This document shows, piece by piece, positions 45,067 to 53,680 of a stretch of DNA of 64,000 nt. Positions within the stretch are counted from its first letter, which is position 1. Each line of letters opens with the position of its first letter. The DNA is taken from contig JBAOHQ010000001.1 in the NCBI GenBank assembly GCA_037045185.1, positions 1-64,000 of the forward strand, written 5' to 3'. Position numbers and translations under genes: made by a program. The DNA comes from JAKOUY01 sp037045185 (GTDB taxonomy: Bacteria > Actinomycetota > Acidimicrobiia > Acidimicrobiales > Ilumatobacteraceae). The notes beneath the pieces are model-generated. The model made no database searches, was not told the origin of the DNA, and saw only the letters and a list, made by a program, of their open reading frames with translations.

Positions 45067-45329
45067 TCCGCGACACGACGAACTGATCAGCGACGGGTAT
45101 CGCCTTGCCATCGACAACGCCAACTGCCACCACCTCGTCGACCAGCACGCCTGTGCAGCGATTGCCGAAGAGCAGATCACCAAGCTCCGGATGATGTGCT
45201 CGGGGTTCCGCCCATCGGGTTGGAGGGCCATCCGCTGGCACCCGACGAGCGGCGCGCCGGACGGATCCTCCGCAGGACCGCTGCGGGCACAGACCGCTGG
45301 TGCCGTCGGTGCCGTACCGCGGTGATCGG

Positions 45330-45983
45330 TCAGTTCCGAGTCGCTGGTTTCGTCAACAGTGCGAGCACACCGAGCACGGTGTAGATCAACGCCTGCACGA
45401 CTCGGCCAGCGGACAATGGTGCCGAGGATCGTGTCGAGCGACGCAAACGGTCGGCGATCGCCGAAGCGGCGAGAGCGTAGACGAGGTTCGACGCCAGCCC
45501 CATCACCACCAGCACCCCACCGAGCACCACGATCTGCCCCCACACCGGGCCGCGGCGTGGCTCCAGGAACTGGGGGACGAACGCTACGAAGAACAAGATC
45601 ACCTTCGGGTTGAAGAGGTTGACGACCGCGGCACTGGCCATCTCGCCCGAGATCCGCCGATCACCAGTGGCCTCGACGACTGCGCCCGACGAGTGGGCGT
45701 GTAGCACTCGCCAAGCCAGAAAGAACAGGTAAGCGGCCCCGAGGACTCGAACCGCAGCGAAGGCCGATGCCGATGCGGCCAGGACCGTGCTCAATCCAAC
45801 CGCCGCAAGGAGCACATGAACCGCCGTGCCGATCTCGACGCCGACCGCCGCGGCGATCCCCCGGGCTCGACCGGAGGCCGCCGACCGCGACGCGATGTAG
45901 AGGTGATTCGGCCCCGGAATGGCGATGAGCACGGACGCGGCCAGGACAAAGGTGATCAGGTGATGCCCGCTGGGAAGCGTCAT
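45330..45983 (-). CDS. LysE/RhtB family amino acid exporter
   Basis: A 217-residue membrane protein with six helices. The family signature near the N-terminus is VLIAIPGPNHLYIASRSAAS (the GPN motif), with GIAAAVGVEIGTAVHVLLAA and FLAWRVLHAH after it, and NLFNPKVILFFVAFVPQFLE in the second half (NPK motif). Members export basic amino acids, threonine or homoserine. It is flanked by decayed and accessory genes, so it may be passenger cargo in this region. Confidence 0.88.
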   Translation of the reverse strand: MTLPSGHHLITFVLAASVLIAIPGPNHLYIASRSAASGRARGIAAAVGVEIGTAVHVLLAAVGLSTVLAASASAFAAVRVLGAAYLFFLAWRVLHAHSSGAVVEATGDRRISGEMASAAVVNLFNPKVILFFVAFVPQFLEPRRGPVWGQIVVLGGVLVVMGLASNLVYALAASAIADRLRRSTRSSAPLSAGRVVQALIYTVLGVLALLTKPATRN

Positions 45984-46008
45984 TCGCCCAGTATGGCCTC
46001 CGCCAGCT

Positions 46009-46480
46009 CGCCCCCAGCTCGTGGGCGGCTACGCGGCAAGAGCTCACGGTCGCAACCGCCCGACAACGGACATCGACTGCGTGCCGCGCACCTCGTCCGA
46101 GAACCTGGAGCGATCGGCCGCAGCGCTCCGCGATCTCCGAGCCCATCTGCGCGTCGGAGGAATGGCCGATGAAGAGGCGGCCCGGAACCGATCGTGCTCG
46201 ACGCTGCCACGTTCGCCGCGTTCGGTTTGTCGACATGGGTGACCGATGCTGGCGCACTCGATCTGCTCGTGGACCTGCGCGACCGCGCCGGCGGCCGGCA
46301 TGACTACGAAGATCACATCGACAGGTCGGCTCCACAGCGGGTTGGCGACATCGTCGTGAACCTCGCATCGCTCGAGGACATCATCGAGTCGAAGCGATAC
46401 GCCAACAGCGCGAAGGACCGCGAAGCCCTTCCGGAAATCGACTCATTGCGAAGGCATGTCTCAGACCCGCACAATCGTGA
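46009..46480 (+). pseudogene. Remnant of a nucleotidyltransferase-fold gene
   Basis: The frame from about 46009 reads LVGGYAARAHGRNRPTTDID CVPRTSSENLERSAAAL, a GGYA...T-x-DID nucleotidyltransferase core as found in AbiEii-like and DUF6036 proteins. Near 46185 the frame changes and continues IVLDAATFAAFGLSTWVTDA, then SLEDIIESKRYANSAKDREA LPEIDSL, a C-terminal helix of the same family. The N-terminal ~20 residues before LVGGYA are missing because the LysE gene abuts on the other strand, and no natural stop follows, so I call it a decayed gene. Confidence 0.65.
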
Positions 46481-46965
46481 CCCGATCCGTGCGGTCACGA
46501 GCCGATCATCGAGTAGGAGTGCCCTCTGTAGACACCGACGAACGGTACCGCCGATGGGCCCCTCGCAGGACGGAAAGGGACGGACGGAACGGACAAGGGA
46601 TGGCACACACCGGTGCCGCGAATGCGAGTTGTCATGGAGAACGTGCGGTCTCTATCCAGTCGGACTGCGCCATGCCCAGCGAGGCCCCCCGAAGTCGGCC
46701 GCGCACCCAGGTCCGGCACGGCGAACACGGCTTGGCCGAAGCCGAGGTGCTCGGTGAGGAAGCCGCTGGGGACGAGGGCCACACGGCCGGGGCGATCCGG
46801 TCGGGGCGGTGATGAATGAACCGGTCGGTGTTGCGGCGTAGCTGCCCAGAGTTCGACGCCCACGACTTCGTCCGTTCGCCGAGCCAGCGCATCCCGAGCG
46901 ACACCGGCTTCGTCGCAGCCCTTGCCATTGAGGTTCAGTGCTTGCGTCGCTTGGCAGCAACGACG
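46481..46965. other. 485-base interval with no supported gene
   Basis: Several overlapping open frames on both strands run through this stretch, but none shows a domain, a signal peptide or a convincing start. It separates two gene remnants and is probably degenerate sequence from the same accessory patch. Confidence 0.55.
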
Positions 46966-47090
46966 TCATCGAGACCGCCACAGTGTCCGGCCTGACCAAC
47001 GGCACGGCCGACGTGTTCAGAGTGGCCGCCAAGACCTCGTACGGCGTCGGCTCGTACGCCACTGTCGGACCCTTGACACCTACTCCCTGA
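46966..47090 (+). pseudogene. C-terminal fragment of a fibronectin type III protein
   Basis: The frame reads ETATVSGLTNGTADVFRVAA KTSYGVGSYATVGPLTPTP before TGA at 47088-47090. This is the second half of a fibronectin III domain (V-xGLxNGTxYxFxVxAxxxxGxG pattern) with a threonine/proline end. No start codon, ribosome site or upstream half of the domain is present; a TGA interrupts the frame at about 46930. It is the stump of a larger, probably secreted protein. Confidence 0.7.
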
Positions 47091-47101
47091 CCGCTCCGTC
47101 A

Positions 47102-48274
47102 CTATCGCTTGCAGCCGAGGCTGGCGCCGGCGAGATCACGAGTCGGGGCCACCAGTCCCACGCCGGTTGCGATTCCCGGACCACCATTCACCGCATCGGC
47201 CCACGCCCAGACCTCATCGCTGAAGAACCCGGCGGCTCGGATCTCGGCGAGCATCGGCCAGTGGCGGGAGGTGGCCAGCGCATCGGCAGCGAATTTGGCA
47301 GCGCGTCGGTCCCCAGCCTCGGTCGCCTCGAACCACCGATCGAGCCAGGCGCACGCCACTGCACCGGCAACCCGGGTGACCAGTTGGTAGCGGTCGGTGA
47401 CCAGCGCCGCGTCTGCCAGGCCGGCCACGTCCATGCCGTCAGGGATGGGCACACCGTCGAGCAGCGCGGCGATGACCGCTGGTTGGCCGGCTGCGGCGAT
47501 CACGCTGGCGGGCATGGCCGACAGCCAGTCGTCCACGTCGACCTGCTTCAGCGCGGCGAGCAGGTCGGTGAACTCGACGAGCGTGGAGACGTCGGCGGTG
47601 AATTGGACCGACGCCGACTCGACCGTCCAGGTGCCGGCGAAGCGGATCGGCAGAACCCGCCGCGTCGACCCTGCCACGCCCGACCGTGGCAGGGTCGAGG
47701 CCGTGACGGCAGCCGACGCCGGCGCATCGACCGGGATCTCGATCACCGATGCCAGACCGCTGGGCGTCGGTGCGGCGCCGCGGTTCACCCCGGTACTGAA
47801 CCGGTCGTTGAGGTCAACCGCCGAGCTGGCCGGCTGCCAGACCAGATCGGCAGTGTTGGTCCCGTTGGCGAAGGTCATCTCGCCCAGATCACCCTTCTCG
47901 TCGGCACGGGTGACCGACCACCCGGCCTTGTCCAGCACCAGCAATGGTGACCGCTGCGCGAACTGGACCAGCGGCGCGGCCCATGCCCTCTGCGAGCCGC
48001 CCCCGACCGGCAGGACGAGCGCCGCCAGCCCTGCTGCCACCGCTCCCAGGCCGACGACCACGCAGTACCGGCGGGTGAGCGGCCAAGGCGCCCGAGCCGG
48101 TGCCGGCAACGCCGACGGCGAACGGTCAGCGCCGGCCAGCGCGGTCAGGGCCAGGCTGGCGTCCACCGTGATCAGCGCCGCCACGTCGGCATCGCTCACC
48201 GGGGCGAGTGTGGTGATCGCCCGGTCGAGGGCGATGTCCGTGTCGAGTCCTCGATCCGCGTGGTGACGGTTCAT
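47102..48274 (-). CDS. Single-pass membrane protein, putative sigma-factor partner
   Basis: A 390-residue protein: a cytoplasmic N-terminus of ~75 residues (AITTLAPVSDADVAALITVD), one transmembrane helix (YCVVVGLGAVAAGLAALVLP) and a ~290-residue outer domain with FAQRSPLLVLDKAGWSVTRA and several beta-rich segments. I do not recognise the outer domain. The start ATG 48274 overlaps the ECF sigma stop (ATGA), so an anti-sigma or sensor role is likely by position. No HxxxCxxC zinc motif is visible. Confidence 0.75.
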   Translation of the reverse strand: MNRHHADRGLDTDIALDRAITTLAPVSDADVAALITVDASLALTALAGADRSPSALPAPARAPWPLTRRYCVVVGLGAVAAGLAALVLPVGGGSQRAWAAPLVQFAQRSPLLVLDKAGWSVTRADEKGDLGEMTFANGTNTADLVWQPASSAVDLNDRFSTGVNRGAAPTPSGLASVIEIPVDAPASAAVTASTLPRSGVAGSTRRVLPIRFAGTWTVESASVQFTADVSTLVEFTDLLAALKQVDVDDWLSAMPASVIAAAGQPAVIAALLDGVPIPDGMDVAGLADAALVTDRYQLVTRVAGAVACAWLDRWFEATEAGDRRAAKFAADALATSRHWPMLAEIRAAGFFSDEVWAWADAVNGGPGIATGVGLVAPTRDLAGASLGCKR

Positions 48275-48916
48275 GACGATTCTCCTTGCTCCGGCGACCA
48301 CACGAGCGGGCCACACGCATCGACATGTCCACGGGTGGGCGAACTGTTCGGTATGTCTCCAACCACGGCATCCAGCGCGAGCGCGTCCCGCAGCCGTGCG
48401 CGAGTGTCGTGGAGGCGCCGCCTAACCGTGCCTGCGGGCACACCCATGACGACCCCGATCGCGCTGGAGGACAGACCCTCCCACGCGGTGAGCCGCAACA
48501 ACTCCCGATCGTCCGGCGACAGGCGGTTCATCGCCACGGCGACGTCGTCGAACCGATCGGCGCGGCCAGCGACCATCTCGTCGGCGGGGCGAAGCTCGCC
48601 GCGGAGCCTGTCGGTGAGCCGGTCTCGACGGACGGCCGCGCGTCGATGGTTGCGCAACATCCAGCGGGCGACGCCGTACAGCCACAACCGGGCCTCGTCG
48701 CCGTCGGGGACGTCAGCGAGGCGACGCCACGCCGTCACGAACACCTCGGCCACCACGTCGGCGGCATCGGATGGTCGATCAACGCGACGCCGCGACGTAG
48801 CCCACCAGGGCGACCAGCTCCGCCTCGTACAGGCGCTCGAATCGATCCTCGGCCGCCGTCACGGGTTCACGGGTCCTGAACACAGCACCGCTGCCATCCG
48901 AGCACACCCATCTCAT
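48271..48916 (-). CDS. ECF sigma factor (frame break near 48785)
   Basis: The N-terminal frame gives EDRFERLYEAELVALVGYVA, the start of sigma region 2; after one extra base near 48785 the second frame gives DAADVVAEVFVTAWRRLADV, EARLWLYGVARWMLRNHRRA and region 4, LSPDDRELLRLTAWEGLSSS followed by AIGVVMGVPAGTVRRRLHDT. The product has about 214 residues. ATG 48916 is the start used; GTG codons nearer the domain are possible. It overlaps the membrane partner gene by four bases and is divergent from the PEP-mutase-like gene at 49020. Confidence 0.82.
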
Positions 48917-49019
48917 GTCCGGACGTCGGTCGTGTGTTCGGGCCCGGTGCGCCACGTTCGACGACCCAGCGATCGTGCGCACTTCCGGTCAGGTGGTCGG
49001 TGATGTCAGACTCGGGCGC

Positions 49020-49823
49020 ATGACTTCGATCGGTGACATGCGCGAAACCTTCTGGACCCTTCACGGATCGGGGACCTGGGTCCTTCCGAATCCGTGGGAC
49101 ATCGGGTCCGCCAAACTGCTGGCCAGCGCCGGCTTTCCGGCTCTCGCCACCACCTCGTCCGGCCTCGCCGCCTCACTCGGCGTCCACGATCAGAACGTGG
49201 GTCTTGAGCAGTTGGCCCGCCACGTGGCGGCGCTCACCGGCGCCGTCGCAGTTCCCGTCAACGTGGACGCCGAACGGTGCTTCGCGCCCACTGCAGCAGG
49301 CATCCCCCAGACCATCCACCTGCTGGCCGACGCCGGGGCGTCGGGCATCTCGATCGAGGACTACGACCCGGCAACGGGAGTGCTCGATCCGCTCGAGCGT
49401 GCCGTCGAGCGCGTCGCCGTGGCCGCCGAGGCCGCCCATCGTCACTCGGTGGTCCTCACCGCCCGCGCCGAGAATGCCCTGTACGAGCCGGTGACCGACG
49501 CCGTCCTGAAGGACATCATCGACCGCCTCATCGCGTACCGCGACGCCGGCGCCGATTGCCTGTACGCACCCGGGCTGGTCGATCCCGCCCACATTGCCAA
49601 GGTCGTGGCGATCGGCTCACCGGTGAACGTACTCGCCCTCGCCGGCGGACCCACCGTGGCGGAACTCACCGCACTCGGTGTGCGGCGGATCTCCACCGGC
49701 GGCAGCCTGGCCTTCGCCGCCTACGGGGCGATGATGCGCGCCGCCCGCGAACTCTCCGGTCCGGGTACTGCCACGTATCAGCACACCACGCTCACCGCAG
49801 CCGAGCGCGCCGCCTTCGACTGA
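49020..49823 (+). CDS. Isocitrate lyase/PEP mutase superfamily protein
   Basis: A 267-residue TIM-barrel enzyme. LPNPWDIGSAKLLASAGFPA near the N-terminus, PVNVDAERCF with the metal-binding Asp and ASGISIEDYDPATG with Glu-Asp ligands are family signatures. The expected catalytic KKCGH motif of isocitrate lyase is absent, so it is closer to the oxaloacetate decarboxylase, carboxyphosphonoenolpyruvate mutase or 2-methylisocitrate lyase-like branch; which one cannot be settled. The ORF upstream of ATG 49020 is antisense to the sigma gene and was not used. Confidence 0.85.
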   Translation: MTSIGDMRETFWTLHGSGTWVLPNPWDIGSAKLLASAGFPALATTSSGLAASLGVHDQNVGLEQLARHVAALTGAVAVPVNVDAERCFAPTAAGIPQTIHLLADAGASGISIEDYDPATGVLDPLERAVERVAVAAEAAHRHSVVLTARAENALYEPVTDAVLKDIIDRLIAYRDAGADCLYAPGLVDPAHIAKVVAIGSPVNVLALAGGPTVAELTALGVRRISTGGSLAFAAYGAMMRAARELSGPGTATYQHTTLTAAERAAFD

Positions 49824-49849
49824 TTCCCACCGATCCCTCGCCGCTCCGC

Positions 49850-49904
49850 ACCCGTTTGTTCACCCACACTCCGGTGGCGCCGGATATCACGTGAACAAAC
49901 GGGT
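49850..49904. repeat. 55-base inverted-repeat element, copy 1
   Basis: ACCCGTTTGTTCAC (49850-49863) and GTGAACAAACGGGT (49891-49904) are perfect 14-base inverted repeats around a 27-base centre that itself contains CCGG/CCGG. It lies between two converging genes, so it could act as a bidirectional terminator. Its reverse complement matches the element at 55162-55214. Confidence 0.85.
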
Positions 49905-49913
49905 CGGTCAGGG

Positions 49914-51557
49914 TCAGCGGTCGACGAAGACCGACAGCGAGCCCGAGCGGTTGGCCACCCACACCTGGCGCGTGGCCGGGTCATAGGTGACGCCGATGGG
50001 GTTCTTGCCCGTCGGGATCTGCTGAAGCACCTTCATGTCCTTGGTGGACACCTTGGTCAACAGGTCGTCCTCGTAGTTCACCACATACAGCACCGTGCCA
50101 TCCGGGCTGAGTGCGATGGTGCGCGGCTCTTTGCCCGTGACCACCCGGCCCACCTCCTTGCGGGTCGAGGTGTTGAAGGCGCGAACCACGTAGTCACGGT
50201 TGTTGCTCACGTACAGGATCGAGCCGTCGCCGGACAGCGCCAGATGGCGTGGCGTCACGCCGCCGGCGAAGCGATCGGTCTCCTTCATCGTGGTCAGGTC
50301 AACCACGGCGATCTGGTGCGCCCCCATCACTGCGACGTATGCCGTCCGCGAGTCGGCGGTGATCGCCAGACCGCGCGGGTGCCGGCCGATGGGGACCCGC
50401 GAGAGTTCCTTGCCGGTGGCGATGTCGACGATCGACAGGTCGAAACCGCACCAGTTCGACGTGATCAGCCGCTTGCCGTCGGGGGTGACGGCGATGAACT
50501 CGGGGACCGAACCCACGGGGATCACCTGGTCGATCTGCAGCGTCGCCACGTCGATGCGGTAGACGAAGCTGTCGTCCCATTGCCCTTCGTTGCAGTCGTC
50601 GGTTGCGGCAGGGTCGTAGCCGGGGCCGGTCATCTGGTAGTTGGTCACGTACAGGTGTGTGCCATCCCGGCTGAAGGCAGCCTCGGTTGGTGCGCCCTCG
50701 ACCACACCGCCGTTGATGGCGAAGCGGGACAGGTCGACCCGGTCGGAGACCTGCCCCACCTGGGCGCCGGTGCGGTCGTACACGGTGACGTCGTGACCGA
50801 CATCTTCGTTCTGCACGAAGAACAGGCCCTTCCCGTCGGTGACCACGCTCTTGGGCGACAGCGAGTCGTCACCCTTGATCACGAAGGCCTCCGACATCGT
50901 GCGCTGGGCGCTGGTCTTCCCGTCGTCGGCCAGGGCGGGGACGTCCTTGGGGGCGGGGAAAGTCTCCGGCGGCGCCGTGCCATCCGGTCCCGTGCCATCC
51001 GGTCCCGTGCCGTCGGGGAAGGTGCCAGCGGTACCCGTCCCGGCGGTGGCGTCGGTGCCCGACGGGGCGCCGGTCTGGCCGGTGGAGGTCCGAGGGGCGG
51101 GGACCGTGACGCCAGACGCCGGTACCACCGGGATGGTGAGCGACGTCACGCCCGTGGCGGTCTGCGCCGTGTCGCCCACTGATGCCCCGGACCCCGCCGA
51201 CGTGACCACGACCGGAGCCGTCGGGCCGGGCACGGTCTGGTCTGTCTGCCGGGGACCCGGCGGGGTGCCGACGGAAGTAGCCGGGGTGGCCGCCGAGGCT
51301 GGCACCACCACCTGCGAGCCGCCCGTAGCCGAGCCCGATGAACCGCCGGCCGCGCCGGTCGTGTCGCCAGATGTCCTGCCAGTGCTGGCACCGCTGGTCG
51401 CACCGGTCAGCGATGTCCCCGACGGGGACACCGCAGCCTTCTTCGGCGAGGGGTCGGTGCCCGCCACAACTGCCCACACCACCAGTCCGGCGGCCGCGAG
51501 GACCCCGGCGCCGATCAGCGTGGCCGCCCGCCGTCTGGCATAGCGGCGTGTCACCAT
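49914..51557 (-). CDS. Membrane-anchored YncE-like beta-propeller protein
   Basis: A 547-residue protein: a basic start (VTRRYARRRAATL), one membrane helix (IGAGVLAAAGLVVWAVVAG), a ~180-residue Ser/Thr/Gly/Pro-rich linker with a short GPDGT repeat, and a C-terminal seven-blade propeller of about 300 residues. Repeated strands such as VPEFIAVTPDGKRLITSNWC, PRHLALSGDGSILYVSNNRD and PRTIALSPDGTVLYVVNYED mark the YVTN/YncE-type blades. Such surface propellers bind proteins or small ligands; no catalytic site is recognised. Confidence 0.85.
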   Translation of the reverse strand: MVTRRYARRRAATLIGAGVLAAAGLVVWAVVAGTDPSPKKAAVSPSGTSLTGATSGASTGRTSGDTTGAAGGSSGSATGGSQVVVPASAATPATSVGTPPGPRQTDQTVPGPTAPVVVTSAGSGASVGDTAQTATGVTSLTIPVVPASGVTVPAPRTSTGQTGAPSGTDATAGTGTAGTFPDGTGPDGTGPDGTAPPETFPAPKDVPALADDGKTSAQRTMSEAFVIKGDDSLSPKSVVTDGKGLFFVQNEDVGHDVTVYDRTGAQVGQVSDRVDLSRFAINGGVVEGAPTEAAFSRDGTHLYVTNYQMTGPGYDPAATDDCNEGQWDDSFVYRIDVATLQIDQVIPVGSVPEFIAVTPDGKRLITSNWCGFDLSIVDIATGKELSRVPIGRHPRGLAITADSRTAYVAVMGAHQIAVVDLTTMKETDRFAGGVTPRHLALSGDGSILYVSNNRDYVVRAFNTSTRKEVGRVVTGKEPRTIALSPDGTVLYVVNYEDDLLTKVSTKDMKVLQQIPTGKNPIGVTYDPATRQVWVANRSGSLSVFVDR

Positions 51558-51650
51558 GAGTGTCGAACCTCCGTCATCATCGGTACGACGCTACACGGTG
51601 AGGCCCCGCGACGGGCGGCATCCCCACGCGCCTCGGGGCGCGGCCGGGCC

Positions 51651-52382
51651 TCAGCGAGCGAACCGGGCGACGAAGCGGGCCAAGGCGCCGCCTGCTTCGG
51701 ACACCTCGGCGGCTCGCGCGGCATCCTTCACTCGCTCGGCGTCCGCTGGGGCGAAGTACCCCTCGTGGCGGTAGGCGTCCACCCGCAGGCACAACCCGTC
51801 GGCGTCAAGCTCGGGGTGGAACTGCGTGGCATAGACGTTGGCCCCGACGCGCAGCGCCTGCACCGGGCAGGTTGCCGACCTGGCCAGCACGCTGGCCGAG
51901 GCCGGCACCACAGAAACGGCCTCCTTGTGACCGACGAAGGCGTCGAACCGCTCGGGCAGGGCGCCGAAGACCGGATCGAGCCGGCCGGCGCCGGTCACCT
52001 CCACGGCCACCGCGCCAACCGGCTCGCCGAAGGACCGATCGACCACACCACCCTGATGGACGCCGAGTGACCCGATCCCGTAGCACGCCCCGAAGAACGG
52101 GAAGTCGGCCGATACGACCCGGTCGAGCAGCGAGGCCATCTCCGCCTCGACCCGCCGCTGCACGGTGGACTTCGCCTCGGCGGGGTCGGAGATGTTGAAT
52201 GGGCTGCCCCCGACGATGATCCCCGACCAGTGATCCAGATCGATGTCACCGAGGGGATGACGCTCGAGGCGCACCCTCGTCAAGCGGTCCTCGTCCAGCT
52301 CGGTGCACCGCAGCATCGCCGCGTACTCGTCGTCGGCCACACCGTCGTGGGCACGGGTGGCCAGGAACAGGAACGGTCTCAG
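51651..52382 (-). CDS. Class I glutamine amidotransferase-like protein
   Basis: A GATase1 domain of 230-243 residues. The nucleophile elbow is FFGACYGIGSLGVHQGG and the His-Glu pair appears in NVYATQFHPELDADGL. These are the features of GuaA-type and YfeJ-like glutamine amidotransferases that release ammonia from glutamine. No synthetase domain is attached. The frame extends upstream of GTG 52340 to CTG 52382 as LRPFLFLATRAHDGVADDEY, which matches the usual beginning of the family, so an unusual start codon is likely. Confidence 0.82.
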   Translation of the reverse strand: MRPFLFLATRAHDGVADDEYAAMLRCTELDEDRLTRVRLERHPLGDIDLDHWSGIIVGGSPFNISDPAEAKSTVQRRVEAEMASLLDRVVSADFPFFGACYGIGSLGVHQGGVVDRSFGEPVGAVAVEVTGAGRLDPVFGALPERFDAFVGHKEAVSVVPASASVLARSATCPVQALRVGANVYATQFHPELDADGLCLRVDAYRHEGYFAPADAERVKDAARAAEVSEAGGALARFVARFAR

Positions 52383-52465
52383 CTCGCCTCCTCGACGACG
52401 GGCACGATCAGCGGGCCCGGCGAATGGACCTCGCCGGGCGCGCCGGCGAATCGTAGCCTCGCCCC

Positions 52466-53638
52466 GTGCTGTCCCGGCTCGCCATCCGTCGATCGATGCT
52501 GGTGCTCAGCGCGCTCACCGCGGTGATGTCTGCGGGCTACGGCGCGATGTTCTCGCTCCTCGGCGAATTCCGCGACCAGTACGGCATCGCCGAGTCCAGG
52601 CTCGGCCTCATCGTGGGCGTCGGGTTCGTCGCCGGGTTCGCCTCCCAGATCCTCATCGCTCCGCTTGCCGACCGCGGCCACGCCCGCCGGGTCGTGATCG
52701 GCGGGGCCCTGCTGTACGTGGCCGGCACGGCGATGCTCGGCCTGGCTACGTCCTTCGCACCGATGATCGCCGGGCGATGCGTCATGGGCGTCGGCGTCGG
52801 CGCGGCGAGCCCGGCCATCAAGCGCATCGTCATCGTCACCGATCAGGGACGCCTCGGCCACAGCCTCGGGGTGATCCTGTCGGCAGAGGTCGGGGGGTTC
52901 GCCGCCGGGCCAGCCGTGTCGGCTCTGCTGGCCGGTCACTTCGGCCTGTCCGCCCCGTTCATCACCATCGCCGTCGTCAACGCGATCCTGCTGCTGCCGA
53001 TGCTGGCGCTGGTGGTCGGCGAGACCCGTGCTGCCCAGAGCGGGCCGCGCCTGGCAATCGACCTGCTGCGCGCCCGGCCGTTCGTCGCCGCGGTGATGCT
53101 CGGTTCGGCGGTATTCGTGATGATCGGCGTGTTCGACGCGCTGTGGTCGGTGGCCATGAAGGACTTGCACAGCCCGCGATGGCTGAGCTCTCTCGGCATC
53201 AGCCTGTTCGCCTTGCCGATCGTGGTGTTCGGCGCCGCCGGAGGGCGGCTCGCCCAACGCATCGGCCCCTTCCGCCTCGGCGTGGCCGGGCTGGCGTTCG
53301 CCACCGCATGCGTCACCGGGTACGGGCTGGTCGGCAGCGGTGTGGCGATGTTCGCCGTCGCCATGGTGCACTCGAGCGCCGACGCCTTCACCCTGTCGAG
53401 CAGTTCGGTCGCCGCCGGGATGGTGGTGCCGGCAGATCGTCAGGCTGGTGCGCACGGCGTGCTCGGCGGCGCCCAGACCCTGCTGGCGGGGATCTCCTCT
53501 GCGGTGGCCGGGGTGCTCTACGAACACCTCGGGCGGACCTCGGCCTACCTGGTCGGCGCCGGGATGATGACGGCGTTGTGGGTGGCGGGCGCTTGGCTGG
53601 CCCGACCCGTGTGGAGCCGGACGGCGCCTCGAACCTAG
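52466..53638 (+). CDS. Major facilitator superfamily transporter
   Basis: A 390-residue protein with 12 hydrophobic segments. The loop between helices 2 and 3 reads APLADRGHARRVVIGGALLY, the standard MFS DxxGxRR-like signature, and GRCVMGVGVGAASPAIKRIV lies in helix 4. The C-terminal half repeats the fold with FGAAGGRLAQRIGPFRLGVA. The substrate cannot be predicted. It starts at GTG 52466 and is followed 42 bases later by the thiolase-like gene. Confidence 0.87.
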   Translation: MLSRLAIRRSMLVLSALTAVMSAGYGAMFSLLGEFRDQYGIAESRLGLIVGVGFVAGFASQILIAPLADRGHARRVVIGGALLYVAGTAMLGLATSFAPMIAGRCVMGVGVGAASPAIKRIVIVTDQGRLGHSLGVILSAEVGGFAAGPAVSALLAGHFGLSAPFITIAVVNAILLLPMLALVVGETRAAQSGPRLAIDLLRARPFVAAVMLGSAVFVMIGVFDALWSVAMKDLHSPRWLSSLGISLFALPIVVFGAAGGRLAQRIGPFRLGVAGLAFATACVTGYGLVGSGVAMFAVAMVHSSADAFTLSSSSVAAGMVVPADRQAGAHGVLGGAQTLLAGISSAVAGVLYEHLGRTSAYLVGAGMMTALWVAGAWLARPVWSRTAPRT

Positions 53639-53680
53639 GATCCCCGTGTCCGCGCCCCGCCGCCCCGCCGCCCCACCCCG

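Noticed and set aside
46495..46863. A 122-residue minus-strand coding frame between the gene remnants
   Set aside because: No domain, no ribosome site and overlapping frames in every direction; I could not support it.
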